From: Allomyces macrogynus ATCC 38327
Taxonomy: Eukaryota > Blastocladiomycota > Blastocladiomycetes > Blastocladiales > Blastocladiaceae
Direction of reading: 5' to 3'
Assembly: GCA_000151295.1 (NCBI GenBank)
Contig: GG745345.1
Span: 782,231-846,230, forward strand
Length of the DNA stretch: 64,000 nucleotides
The translations under genes were made by a program, and so were the position numbers. Of the stretch, positions 20,278 through 32,291 are shown piece after piece; the stretch's first letter is position 1; each line of letters starts with the position of its first letter. The notes under the pieces are model-generated. The model did not search any database. It worked only from the letters and a program-made list of their open reading frames with translations, and was not told the origin of the DNA.

Positions 20278-22576
20278 TCACACGGCCGCCGTTTCTGGCG
20301 CCGCACTGTTACTCTCCTTCAACCCGCCCATCTCGCGCTGCAGCAGAGTCAGCAGCTCCTTGCGCTGTTTCGTGTCGGCACGCCGCTCGTGGCGTTCGCG
20401 CAGCCGCACCTTATCGAGCTCGGCCTGCAGAATCTCGCCGCGGCGCTCGGCTTCTTCGACGTGCTGTCGCAACCGCACGAGCTCTGACTTATAGGACGCG
20501 AGTTTGGCCTGTGCGTTCGACTTGAGCTTCGTATAGGCGTCGCGCAGCGTCGTGTATTCGGTCTTGAGCGTCGTGATTTGCTGGCACAACTCCGATTCAG
20601 ATTTCTCGAGCAGGGCCTGTGTGATAAGGTGTCAGTTAGAGCTCATGATCGAAAGAGACCTATGACGGGCAGATCAAGTACGAACCTTTGCCTGCGTGAG
20701 AGACTTAGCGTGCGCGTCGCGCTCCCGAGCGCATCCCTGCCGCGACTCTTCCAGTTGCCGACGAAGCTCGGCAATTCGACGTCGCGATTCTTCGAGCTGC
20801 GGTCTGGATAGCAGGATGTGTCAGTCGGACCAGTGCAAATAATAGCTGTCCCTCTGGAGATGAACGCACCGTGACCATGTCTCAGCCTCGCGCAACGTCA
20901 CCAGCTCGTCGGTCGCCGTCTCGAGCTTAACCTGCAGCCGCTTCAGTTCGCCCTTCAGCGTATCCTCGGTCTCGCGGCTGCGCGACGCGGTCAGCTCGTC
21001 GTCGGCTGCGCGCCGGCGCAGGTCCTCGTGCTCTTCGCGGAGCTCCTCGAGCGCGTTCTTGAGCGACGAAATGCGCTGCAGCAGGCCCTCCTTTTCAGAA
21101 AGGGACTTGGCGTTCAGGTCGTCCATGGCCGACTGCATCGAGATGATTTGCCGGCCGAGCTGGGGATGCAGGGGTCGGACCAGGTGAGTTGAAAGAAGCG
21201 AGCTCAAAACGATGAACAAATTGCAAACGTACATCTTCGTTGGCCTTGCGCAGCCCTTGAACCTCGAGCTGCTCATCGACACCGAGAACCCGGACCCCAG
21301 AAACACGTTCTCCCCTCGCGCCGTTCTCGGTACTTGCCGGCCAATGCCGTGTCGCCGCCGCCTCCTCGACCTGCCGCTGCGCCGCCACGAGTTCCAGCGA
21401 CAACACCTCCACTTTCCCCTCGAGCTCGCGGCGCCTCCGGTCCCACGCCGCGCGGTCGTGCGCGAGCTCGGCCTGTGCATTGAAGAGCGCTGCGGCCTGG
21501 TTCTGGCCGCGCTCGTCGACGGCGCGCTTGGCCGCCGAAACCTGCACCTGCATCGCTGCGACCTGCTGAATCAGTTCGTGGTTTTTGCGCACGAGCGCCT
21601 GGTGCTCGTCGTGCGCGCGTGACAGCTTGTCGTTGGCATTGTCCCGCTCGACGCGCAGCGATTCGGCATTCGCCTTGAATTCAAGCGCCTGGATGCTGTG
21701 CGCCCGAATCGTGGATTCGAGCTGCGTCTGCAGGTCGGATTTCGCGGAGCTGCATTGAGGATGTGATGCGTGAGTTGCGGCAAAGCGGTCGAATGGACGG
21801 CACGGCGGGCGTACCGCAAGTCGTCGTTCTCTCCAAGAAGATGGCTGATCTTGAGCTGGGCCTCGGACAGTTGCAGTTGCAGATTGCGTGTCGCCTCAGC
21901 CGGGCGCGCGTTGGCTGCCGACGTGAAAGCAAATCATGTCAGTCTCGTTCAGCATCCATCGCGGGAATCACTACGAGTGCCCACCCGACTTGGCCTCATC
22001 AAGCAGGTGCTCGAGGTCGCGGATCTTTTCGAGAAACTGCTTGCGTTCTTGCTGCCGCTCCATGTCCATTTCCCGTGCCTAACAACGCCATGCGGAATCG
22101 TGAGTACACGTTTCCCTCATTCCAACCCAATCCAATCAACCCTGCCGTACCGTCGTCGCCAACGTCGCGCGCAACCCCTCATTCTCACTCCTCAGCTGCA
22201 CAACCACACCAGCATGCCGGTCCACCTCGGCCTTCCACCGCGCCGCGTCGGCTCGTGCCTGCTCCTGCACCTCCTCGATCGCACGGTCGCCCACATCCCT
22301 TGACCGCACAGCACTCGCCGCGCGTTGCGCCTCGTCGAGCTCGGCGCATTTCAGTTCCAGCTCGCGCTTCCACCGGTGCACGGTCTGCACGTGTAAATCC
22401 TCGAGCTGCGCCTTTTCGTCGGCGAGATCGCTCAGTTGCTGCTCGGCGAGTTTCAGCGCCTGGATCGCCCGCGAACGCTCGTCGCGGAGAGACTCAATGA
22501 CTTCAATTGCAGCGTGGAGACGGTGGTGGTCGCTGGCACCGGCGTCGCCGGGGTTGGGGGAGGCCGGTAGGGCCAT
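20278..22576 (-). CDS. Long coiled-coil protein (about 7 exons), family unknown
   Basis: The exons all encode heptad-rich, Glu/Lys/Arg/Gln/Leu-rich sequence. Approximate spans: 22576-22151, 22081-21994, 21911-21817, 21750-21234, 21161-20875, 20806-20686, 20617-20278. Junctions use the genome's usual donors (GTACGG, GTACGC, GTACGT, GTGCGT) and keep frame, giving for example AETWSRPQLEESRRRIAEL and LTQAKALLEKSESELC. It starts MALPASPNPGDAG and ends GGLKESNSAAPETAAV. Nearly the whole protein (about 600 residues) is predicted coiled coil with Ala-rich linkers and no other domain, so it is probably a structural or scaffold component (centrosomal, flagellar or vesicle tether), but sequence alone cannot choose. 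A longer open frame runs upstream to 22747. Confidence 0.65.
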
Positions 22577-22878
22577 GATCGTCGGCAAACGGTGGTAGAC
22601 AGTGGATAGCGCGCGGCTTGATAAATGCTGGTGATTTGCACGGGCGCGGGGATACTGATCGCAAATTTGAAGTGCGGGTAGTTGGGCTTGAGTACGGACA
22701 TTTACCGATGCAGTCACGGCAACTCGGCCGCCGCCCGGCGCTGCCATGGCTGCTTGATGCTTCGTTTTTTGTCACAGTCATTATGACTGGCTGTTTCTGC
22801 CGCACTTTCATCCTCATGGCAGGGAAAAATCCATCGGCTGGCCCAAAAGTGTGGACAAGAACGAGATTCTCGGCCGAG

Positions 22879-23379
22879 TTAGAGGAAGAACGTCGATATC
22901 AAGCGACAACGATCGCGAAATGAACAGGAACCAAGGGCGGGAACTGGTAGGAACGAATGCCAGGGAAAACCGCAAACAGCGGGAATCATCCCGCGAAAAC
23001 AATTCAATCCAACTCGGCAGGCATTGCAACTCTTTCTCCACCCGGAGCGCGACGCGAGCTCCTCGGTTATTGCGTCTACACGACTGCCGCTCCACTCCTC
23101 GATCCGACACAACGTGTCGAGCGCCGCAATACTCAGGCTGCCATAATCACGCCCCCAAATCGCCAAACACTCGGTCGCGTCGTGCATGGCCTCGACCCCG
23201 CACGCACCAAGAGGGTCAAAGTAACTGGGCGCCAGGCGCTCGCAAGCGCGCAACCAGTCCAAGAACAGGTACAGGGCCACTATGGGAAAATCGCCCACGT
23301 GAATCATTTTCTGAAGCATCGCGACAAAGACTTTGGCGTACAACTGCACCTGCATCCAGGCAAGCACATTTTGGGGCAC
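22879..23379 (-). CDS. Possible exon of a helical, cyclin-like protein
   Basis: No start codon or gene boundary can be fixed; coordinates mark an open frame on the minus strand with natural codon use from about 23379 to 22990. It reads as amphipathic helices: FVAMLQKMIHVGDFPIVALYLFLDW..., then DATECLAIWGRDYGSLSIAALDTLCRIEEW. The pattern (helix, ALYLFLDWL, second helix, SIAALDTLCRIEE) resembles Pho80/PCL-type cyclin boxes, but the match is loose. It may be a single exon or a decayed gene; the DNA around it is more AT-rich and has no flanking exon I could join. Confidence 0.3.
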   Translation of the reverse strand: MPQNVLAWMQVQLYAKVFVAMLQKMIHVGDFPIVALYLFLDWLRACERLAPSYFDPLGACGVEAMHDATECLAIWGRDYGSLSIAALDTLCRIEEWSGSRVDAITEELASRSGWRKSCNACRVGLNCFRGMIPAVCGFPWHSFLPVPALGSCSFRDRCRLISTFFL

Positions 23380-23775
23380 GAGACGTCCATCTTGATAATG
23401 TCGAACCGCAATAGATCGTGCTCACTTAGCGCGCGAAAAGGTTGAGGCAGACGGCACTCACCTGAGAGCTGATTGGGCAAACACAAACGCTCGAATGAGC
23501 TGGCGACTGGTATCTAGACATGTACCTACTCCAAAAAAGAAAAAGATCGGGACAAAACGCGTTCAGGCCCGTGAACGGGCCGGTCACAAAAAACAGCACG
23601 CTGCAAACCGCCGCAATGTTGCAGGCTGGCACGCCGGCCAGCAGGACGACCCGCCAACAAGAAACACAAAATCTCAAACGAGCCGCGCGCACGTTCACGC
23701 AAGCGCAACGACGCAGTGCTCGCGCGCGCACCAGCCCCTACATTCGCGCGCAAATCATCATCGTCAGTCTCAAAG

Positions 23776-26700
23776 TCAAGAACGATCACGATCACCGAAA
23801 CCTCGAAAAGCAACGTACACATAGTAGAGCATGACAGCCGTCGGGTGCCCAATCAAGCAAAACGTGACCCACATCAGCAAATTGCCGAGCATGTTCACGC
23901 CGTCTGGTTTCCACTGGCGGTACTTCTTGTCCCACTTTTCCGAGACGGCCATGAGTGGCACTTGCACGATCATCGCGCCAAATCCGACCATCCACACGAG
24001 TTTCGTCGGCACGGCAATCAACAACTCGTGAAACACGGCCGACACGAAAAAGCACACGAGCCCTGCGGTCTGCTTGCTCACGCCCACAATCTCGCCGCGC
24101 GGCGAATCTGGCAAGGCGCCCGGCGGGTGGTGCGGGTCCGGCAACCACTTCCCCGCAACGAGCGGGATGTAGACGTGCCGCTTGAGCCACTGGTGCACGG
24201 GCTGGTTCCACAAGCGCCAGTAGGCGCCGATCGTCGAGCAGTTCCACCAGTCCAAGTAAAACTCTCGGTCGGCGAACCGCGTGAGTTCGGCCTGCAGGTT
24301 GCTTGCGGCATGGAACAGACCGAAAAACATGGTCAACCAAAAATAGATGGTCGTGAGCGTGAGCGTGAGCGTTCGCTCGAGCAGGAACACGGGTGATGCG
24401 TTGGTCCAGTGCACGTCGCCCGTGGCCGCGTCCGTCAGGGCCGCATACGTCGATTCAACAATTGGGCGCATGTACTGCTCGATGAGCGTATAAGCGATGA
24501 TGATCGACGCGGCCGTCTCGAGCGCGTACTTGATGACCTGGCCCACGCGCACGCGGTCGGTGCGCGGGTACTTGGGCTGGTAGCACAGTGTCGGGAAACT
24601 GAGAAACTCGACGAGGTTGGCGACGGTGATGTTGCGCGGGTAGACGGCGCGGTCGTCGTCACTCTTGGATGACGCATAGGTCGGCACGTTGTGGCCGTAG
24701 TTGTAAAAGTACCGCAGCTCGGCGTTGACGAGGTGGTAGCTCGTGAGCTTGAGCACGACAATCACAGACAGCCCCATGACCGCGGTGCCTGTGACGGGAT
24801 CGCGCACGGCAAACCACACAAAGCACGTCGGCACGACAAGGGCGGCGATCAGGTTGATTAGTGCCCAGCGGCGCATCGGCGACTCGATCACAAAGAAGCA
24901 CGCGCCGGCCGTCGCGCTCGTCTTTTCAATCGAGTAGGAAAAGGCCGCGACGCAGCCGAGGAACGCAATGCATGCGGCGCCCACGACCCAGTCTTGCGTA
25001 CCAACCCAGTTACGCGGCAGCGTCAGTAGCAAGCCCCAGCTGAGGAAGTTTTCGATGATGAGCCGAAGGTTGCTCACCACGAGCGTCAGGGCTAGAGTGA
25101 GGTGGAAACGTTAGTTCTGCACGTGACGTCGTTTGCTTGACCAAGACGAGCCGAAGAAAGCATACCCGCAACGTTCATGAGCCCGCGGTACGACTGCAAA
25201 TCGGCCTCGGGCGCCAAGGGCGAGCACGCTTCGCGGCGGTGCGCCGGCAGCGCGTGGATGCTTTTCGGGTCCTTTGGGTACTTTGGCGCATCCACCGCCT
25301 TGGCCACCGTGAGCGTCGATTCGCTCGACCCACGACGCGGCATCGGCGGCGCAAACGGCGAGATGGTCGTATCGTAGGGCATCGACGACTGGTACCCAGA
25401 CAAGAACGTCGTGGGCGGCATGGTCGCGGCCATGACGTTGATGACGTTGGGCATGGTCGTCGACGCGCGGCGCTGGTCCATCGACGACCGCGGCGAGGGT
25501 GTCGCCGGCGACGGTTCCGCGTCGTTGGTCGGCTTGGCAGCAGGCGCGATTGCAGGCGCGGTCGCGGGCGCGGACGTCGGCGAATCGTGCAAGACGATCC
25601 GGCGCTGCAGCACGCGCGTTCCGTCGGGTTTCTCGACCCACGTCGAGACCAGTTCATGGTGGCCCTGCAAAATGATCGACGACGTCTTGCTGGCACGACT
25701 CGAGCGGCGGCTCGACGAGCTGCTCAGCTGGCTCACGCGACGCGACGCGGGCTTCTCGTCAACGAGCGAGCTGTGCGGGCTCGCGACTGGAGTCGGCAAC
25801 TGCGCAACGGCGGGAGCCATGTCGAAAACGGGCGCCAGAGCGTCGTTGTCGAACACGGGTTTTTCGGGAACGAGCAAGTCGCGATCGCGCTGCTCAGGTT
25901 CTGCCGGCGGCGTGACCGGTTCGAGGTCGGGTTGGGTGCTGGTCGAGATGACGTCGTCGGTGATAGGTTCCACCGAGGAGGCGTCGGCGAGCACACTGGT
26001 CGCGGGGTCGTCGGGAGACGGTGCGTCAAAATCAACACGGTCGGTCTGCTGCACTGGCGCGTCAGTGACGGAAAAATCGGTTTCAGCAGGTGCGTCAGCG
26101 ACGGCGAGCTCGACCTGAGCGAGCGCGTGAAGAAGAGCAAGTTCGTCTTGGTCGGGAACGTCGACGTCAGCGTGATCGATCTCGACTGGCGCTTCCACGA
26201 CAACAAGCCGGGCTTGTACGGGTGCGTCGTCCTCGGGGGCCGGTTCTGCTGAAATCACAGCGCAGCGGTCCTCGACAGAAGCAGCGTCGTGCGTAGGCGC
26301 GTCGAGTGCGGGAATAAGTTCCTTGGGCTCGTTCAGGCTCACGTCTTCGGCAAGGCCGACTTGTGCGGGTGCGTTGGCAACAGTCGCAGGAGACGCAGGC
26401 GCGTTGACGACGGTTGCAGAAGTTGCGGGAGCGGGTCCGTCGCCGTTTTCGGCGGGCTCGAAGCGAGCAACACTCGTATCGATTCTAAGCGGAGCGCGGG
26501 CCGGCAAGGCGGGTGCGGGCGCGCTGGTGCTCTCCGACGGCGGGCCAGCAGGTTCGGTCGATGGCGCAGCCGAGTCGAAAATGGAGTGGTTGCGACTCGA
26601 TGCGTCGTCGAGCGTGATCGACTCGTCGTCGTGCGCGTTTTCGACGATCGGCACGGTCCCCGGGTTCAAACTTGCTGGCGTGACCGATTCGAGCGCCGAG

Positions 26701-27086
26701 AAGATGGACGTGACGGGCACCGACGAGAAGACGGGCTGGTGCACGAGCTGCTGAACGGGACTTGACGCAAGCAATGGCGCAGCTGACTGCTGGAAGAGGT
26801 CCTTGGCAGCAGCTGACCGTTCTTCGAGCAAGTTTTTGGCGGCAGCCGACTGGAGCTGGAAGAGGTCCTTGGCGGCCGTGGTAGCGGCGGAGCTGGCAGC
26901 GGCCGACTGCTGGAAGAGATCCTTGGTCGCGGCGGTCGCGGCAGCAAGAGAGATACGCGGCGTCTTGATGGTCGGGAACGTTGGCAGCGTAGGACTGCGA
27001 GAGCGCACCGCAGCGAGAGCGGCGGTCGGGTCGACGTTCATGGCGGCAGGGAGCTTGGGCCAGGCCAAATCCTCAAACATGCCCAT
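23776..27086 (-). CDS. DGAT1: DGAT1/SOAT-type MBOAT acyltransferase with very long N-terminus (2 exons)
   Basis: Membrane-bound O-acyltransferase that esterifies diacylglycerol (or sterol) with acyl-CoA in the ER. Exon 2 (25091-23776) contains the family hallmarks: ALTLVVSNLRLIIENF, FLSFPTLCYQPKYPRT, the fatty-acyl signature FYLDWWNC, WRLWNQPVHQWLKRHVYIPL, and FFVSAVFHELLI with the catalytic His. About nine hydrophobic segments are visible. A 74-nt intron (25092-25165) joins it to exon 1, whose end SYRGLMNVAA continues the family alignment. Exon 1 adds some 600 residues before the enzyme: Ala-rich repeats around KDLFQQSAA, a long Asp/Val/Pro/Ala acidic section and a Ser-rich stretch. Total about 1078 aa against about 500 for usual DGAT1. 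DGAT1 is favoured over sterol acyltransferase by FYLDWWNC and the SYRG motif. Confidence 0.88.
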
Positions 27087-27786
27087 GGTGGAGCGGGCCA
27101 GACGCGCGATACGTCGTCAGCGACCATGGTACAGGTGGCGGCCTCCAGCCCTTTTTCTGCTGGTTCGCGCTCGTGCAGATCCCGCGAGTCCCGCGCGCGT
27201 CGTGGTCCTGCATCGCGCCGCCAAGCGCTGATCACAGATTGAAAACAGCGGTTGTCGTGCACCCCTTGCTTTCCGTCCTCTCGCCACGTCGCGCACTCGA
27301 CGTTGGTGACATCAGATGCCACTGGGGCCGGCGCCACCACTTGCCCTGGGGCCCAAGCAAGTGTCGGCCAGCCGTCGGCGACATAGTCAAACGTGATTTT
27401 GCAGCGGTTTGCTGCGAGTGCCGTGACGAAATGGTCAGAGTGGCAAATGGGGTGAGGGGTTGTCGGTTGATTCTCGAATAAATATGACAAATGTCATATG
27501 CCACCTGTGATAGAGTCATGTGTCGTCAGCGGACCGCGTGCGAGTCTTGATCCAAGCGGAACCCTTTGAACCCTGCAAAATCGCTTTGGTCAGCAAACGC
27601 GCCAAACCGCCGACCGTGCCCGGACACGATGAGAACCACGTCAACACGCGATCGACAACACACGGTCAACAATACACGGTCGACAACGCACGGTCGACAC
27701 CAGCACAAAATCCGAGAACATCCTGTCCCCGACCTCATTCTCCTTGTCCACATCTCGCGACCCCCCGCATTCCAACGCTATCCACC

Positions 27787-28530
27787 ATGCCCCGCAGCAG
27801 CCGCGGCTCCAGCTCATCGCGCTCCACTTCGCGCACCGCGCCGCGCCCGACCACCACCTCGGCGCCGCGCCGCCCGGCCTCGACCGCCGCGACCGCCGGC
27901 AGCTACTCGCGCACGGCGCCGCCGCCCGCCCCCACCCCCGCACCATGCGCCTCCTCGCGCGGCTCAGCAGCCGCAGATGCAGCAGCGGCAGCCCGGTCTC
28001 CTCGCACAGGCCGCAGCCACGGGTGCCGGTGTCGCGCTCGGGTCGGCCGTCGGGCACTCGATCGGCCATGCCATGACGGGCGGGTCGAACGGCGGGCCTC
28101 ACGCACCGCAGCAACAGCAGCAGCAGGCTCCGGCCGAGTCGGCGCCGTACCAGGACCCGTACTACCACCAGCAGCAGTACGGCGGCGAGCAGGTCGGCTA
28201 CGCGACGCAATACGGCCAGCCGGCGGCCTACGACCAGTACCAGGGGCAGTACCAAAGTCACCAGCACCAGCATGAGCACGGATCGCAGGCAGGGCGGTAC
28301 ATTCGCGGCGCTGCGCTGCTCGGCACGAGTGCCGGTCTGGTCTACTACCGCCAGCAGTTGCTGCGCATGGGCGCCATGGCCCCCGTCCAGCCGCGGTTCC
28401 TCAAGATCGGCGCAATTCGTACGTCTCCGGCTCGTGCTTGCTTGGACATCCGCGCACAGTTGACTGACAGACTCACACTCTCTTAGTTACGGGCGTGATG
28501 GGTTTCGTGACGCTCGCCAAGCCCAACTAA
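27787..28530 (+). pseudogene. CHCHD2/CHCHD10/Mix17-like gene, frame-broken and lacking the CHCH domain
   Basis: The start MPRSSRGSSSSRSTSRTAPR and the central QPGLLAQAAATGAGVALGSAVGHSIGHAMTGG (split here: QPGLLAQAAATGAG, VALGSAVGHSIGHA) are the N-terminal and hydrophobic signatures of the mitochondrial CHCHD2/10 (yeast Mix17) family. They lie in different frames: the switch falls in the C-rich run near 27915-27965, where no GT donor exists, so a 1-nt indel or base-call error is likely. After a Gln/Tyr-rich stretch the frame continues RYIRGAALLGTSAGLVYYRQQ and, over a 68-nt intron (28419-28486, GTACGT...TTAG), ILTGVMGFVTLAKPN-TAA. No twin CX9C motif is present: the usual Cys-rich CHCH end is replaced by a second hydrophobic segment. 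It is either a pseudogene or a derived member. Confidence 0.55.
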
Positions 28531-29004
28531 AGCAGTCGGCAAGCAACCAAATCGAGGAACGGGATCTGTTTGATTATCCCCGCCGCACGGCGTTGGGATC
28601 AAAGTAACACGGCGCTGCGAGCCGTTTGTATAGTCGCGTTGATATTTCCAAATCGTAAGCAACTCCTTTCTCTATTGACCATGATCTCAACGACCATACA
28701 AACGGGTGGACAGTCTTGCTGTGCACATTCGCGACAAGCGCCGATTGATCCGGTCCACCTCCGCCAGCCAAGGGCGCCAACGCCGCAAACTCGGCCCACC
28801 GCGGCTCCTCGACAATGTCGTGGGTGTCAAACTGCCCTCGTCTCGTCTCGGCTCTTGAACAACTCATGTCCACTCTAATCGCACCGCCGACAAGGCCGGC
28901 TGACCCAAAAATTGTACAAAATATGCTTACATTGATTCTCCACTGGGAAAAACATTGATTCCTCATCGCTCGATCTCTCCTCCTTTCCACGCCGCCCCGA
29001 CGCG
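28531..29004. other. Intergenic, nothing recognised
   Basis: Short spacer between the CHCHD2-like gene and the P450, which run toward each other. No repeat or RNA gene seen. Confidence 0.5.
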
Positions 29005-30680
29005 TCACACCACCGTCTGTGCCAGCGGAACGTGCCGCCGCACGCGCACCCTGAGCCCATCACGCATCGGCAGCGTGAGCGCCATGCCGTAAACGACCTC
29101 GCTTGGATCAACCACATCGAAATCAAACTTGGCGACGAGCTTGACCAAGCACGCCACGCCCTCCAAGTACGCCATCTGCTGTCCAAGACAAGTGCGTGGC
29201 CCCGCATTGAAGACCGGATACTTGTAGGGCCCCGGCTGCTGCACGTCCTCACGAATCCACCGCTCGGGCTTAAACTCGAGCGCGTCGTGACCCCACAACT
29301 CCGTGAGCCGGCCCATCGTATACGGCGACCACTGCACGCCCTCACCCGCGCGGACGGTCGTGCCATCCGGCAGCACGTCGCTCTGCACAGCAAACTTGAG
29401 TTCTTCTGGGACCGACGGGTGGAGACGCAACGCCTCGGAAAAGACGGCGCGAGCATAAACAAGGTCGCGCGTCAGGGCGTCGTAGTCGATGCCGTTCTCG
29501 TCGGAAGCCAGTGTCGGGAGGACGCGCGCGATTTCAGCGCGCATTGCAGCGACGACGTGCGGATGTTGGGTGAGCTCAAAGATGGTCCACGACAGCGCCT
29601 GCGCCGTCGTGTCGCGGCCGGCAATGATGCTGGTTTCGCTCAAGAGCGCGTTAGACGTGAACGCGACATGGCCGAGAAAATGATACAAACGCACAAGTTG
29701 ATGATCATATCGCGCAGCTCTTGGTCAGAGTAACCCTGCTTCGAACCGGGCTTTTTCATGGCCAGGAACCGCGCGAGCAAGTCATTTGCAGTCCCGGAAT
29801 CCGAATCAGCGCGACGTTTCGCAATCAAGCGGTAGGCAAACTCATCCGTAGTCTGCACATACTTCCGCAGCCGCTCTCCATCACCATTGAGCCACTCGGT
29901 GATCCGCCGCTGCATCACACCCATAATCATGCGCTTGTTGGTAATCGCCTGCGCGCGATCAAACGCCACGGCAAACTGCAGCGGCGCATCGGCCTTAAGC
30001 GAGTCGATGGGCGACCCAAACGCGATTTCGGCCATACCGTCCAACGTGAACCGATGGAACCATTCGTGCAAGTCGACCACGGTCCTTTTGGTCGCGGCAT
30101 CGTCGAGCTTGTCGACGAGCGTGCGCGCGTGCCGATCAAAGACGTGCAGCATGTGGTCGCGGAAGTTGCGCACCGAGAAAATCATCGACGCCGCCTTGCG
30201 CTGCACGCGCCACGCGTTGCCGTCCGTGTTGAAGATGCCGCCGCCCAGAAGCGCATGTTGGTGGTCAATGAAGCCAGGGCCCTTAATATAGTTGTCAAAC
30301 TTGGTCTTGAGAACGTGCTCGACGTTGCGCGGGTCCACGGTGAGGTACCGCGGCTGCGCAAACGGGATCGTCAAGTGGGCCGTGAACCCGTGGCCACGAT
30401 CGAGTTGGGCCCGGAAAATGTGGAAGATCGCGTCGTGAAATGCGTCGTACGCGTTGCCGAGCATCAGTGCGTGCCCAAATAGACGCGACAGACCAGGCAG
30501 CTCGACAGCGTGCTGATACCGCGGGCGTTTGCGCGCCGTTTCGACGCCCAGAATCGCGGAAAGCAAAGCAATGGTGCCGGCGATCGCTGCAGCGACACGA
30601 GCCCCGCGCTGATGACGGTCCGCGAGGAAGTGGTGGAGCCATCTGACGAGCGATGCAAGACGGTGGACACTGGAGGACAT
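29005..30680 (-). CDS. Cytochrome P450 monooxygenase (2 exons)
   Basis: Haem-thiolate monooxygenase, membrane-anchored: residues about 27-45 (AAAIAGTIALLSAILGV) form the N-terminal anchor. Exon 1 is 30680-29695; a 56-nt intron (29639-29694, GTGCGT...TGAG) leads to exon 2, 29638-29005. The splice restores the I-helix FETSIIAGRDTTAQALSW. Later motifs are EALRLHPSVP (ExxR), FKPERWIRED (PERF region) and the haem loop FNAGPRTCLGQQMA with the Cys ligand. FNAGPR-CLGQ resembles fatty-acid omega-hydroxylase clans (CYP52/CYP86/CYP704-like), so fatty acids or alkanes are plausible substrates, but that is inference. 539 aa, full length; all key residues present. Confidence 0.92.
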
Positions 30681-31369
30681 GTTGTTGACGATGATCGATG
30701 CTTGCTCTGCCCGAAAAGCGTTCTGTTATTGTCTGGGTGCTTGCAGCAGGAGCAGCGGATAGAAACCCTTGCAGCGGCGGTATTTGAGCGCTTTCAAAGA
30801 TCGGCCCAAGTTCCATGCTGGTGCTTGGCAATGTGGGATTACTCTGACGTGGAATCAACCGAAGCTGACCTGTGCTGTGAACACTGAGGTTTTTTGATGA
30901 TTGACAAGTCAGGGGGGAGTACGAGAGAAAAGGGAGCCAAATTAGAATATTCGTTGATGTAGCCCTATTGCTGATCGAGATTCTGTCTGGCAGCAGCAAT
31001 ACTAGGCGTCAAGATTATTGCTGCTTGCAGTTTGGAACACTTCATTCCAGGCAGTGCAGAGAAATCGAAACATAAGACCCTGTGTTTTGATGACGGATAT
31101 TTACACTACGCAGGACAGCAGAGGCTCAACAAGACGAAGCATTGGTTCATGAACAGCCATTGGATGGCAGCAAACCAGAAGTCATTTAGTCGTGAAATCA
31201 ACACCAGGTCCTTCATCCTGGTGGGCACAGAACCGGGTGAAGAACAAATCGGCAATCGCTCTTACATCAACAAAGACGAGAAAACCCAAAGAGTCTGTAT
31301 GTGAGTGAGCGAAAAGCTGGTGTTCCTGTGTCAAATCACTGACACCTTGACCACTCTCACAACAACAAA
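30681..31369. other. Intergenic, AT-richer, no gene recognised
   Basis: Upstream region of the P450 gene. Small open frames only, with no recognisable product. Confidence 0.45.
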
Positions 31370-32291
31370 CATGGCCTCTGGAGTTGCATTTGGCACCCAA
31401 GTCTGCGCCGCGTTATCTCTCTCTTCTCTCTAATCTCTCCACTTTCTCTCGCTCCTTCCTCACAGAGGTGGCCATGTTGGTGGTGGTGGGTTCCATGGCA
31501 GCAGCTACTCTTCCAGTCTCAGCACATCGTCCAGCCGCAGGACATCGTCCAGCACCAGCTCCTCGAAGTCCAGCACCAGCTCCTCCACTCCCAACACCAG
31601 CTCCTCGGCATCCAGCGCCAGCTCCTTGACAGCCAGCACCAGCTCCCCAACGGCCAGCACCAGCCCCTCTGCATCCCGCATCCCCACTGGACCACGCGGT
31701 TTCCGGTTCTCGTTTTCCAGTCTGGCCAGCTCGCGCAAACTGGCGGCCACAGTCCAGCAGCTCCAGCTCAAGTGCACCCAAGCCTGCGACCCCATCAGCG
31801 GCGACAACAAAGGGCGATTGATCATTCAAAACGCTGTATCTGGTACTGCGGGTGGCACGTTGTTGTTCACGGAGCGAACCTTTGCCATTCACATGTTGCA
31901 TGTGACAAGGTGTGGGTGGGCAGTTCAATCACAAAGCGTTTCTGTTCTCCTTGATTCATGTAAAATCTTATCGCACGAGGGGGTGGAGAACATTTAGAAT
32001 GAGTTTAAGTTGCATTATGCTTTGTTGTTGATGGTCGAGGTCGGTCGCAAGGGCAAGAACCTAGAGTATGCTTGCAGACCTGCTGAGAGCGCTCCTCAAA
32101 GCCCTTGACAGGAGTCTGCGTAAGTCCTCCCGGCCGTGGCCGGTCCTAAACAATCGTGAACTGTCCCCGAGACAAGGGTGAGGCGCTGAATTAGAGTCAG
32201 TCCAAGCCGCCCAAAGTTCACAATGGGCAGTCATAACTGCTGTATGTCTCATTTGTGGTGGGCATGCAAATGGGTGGCATGCAAATGGGTG

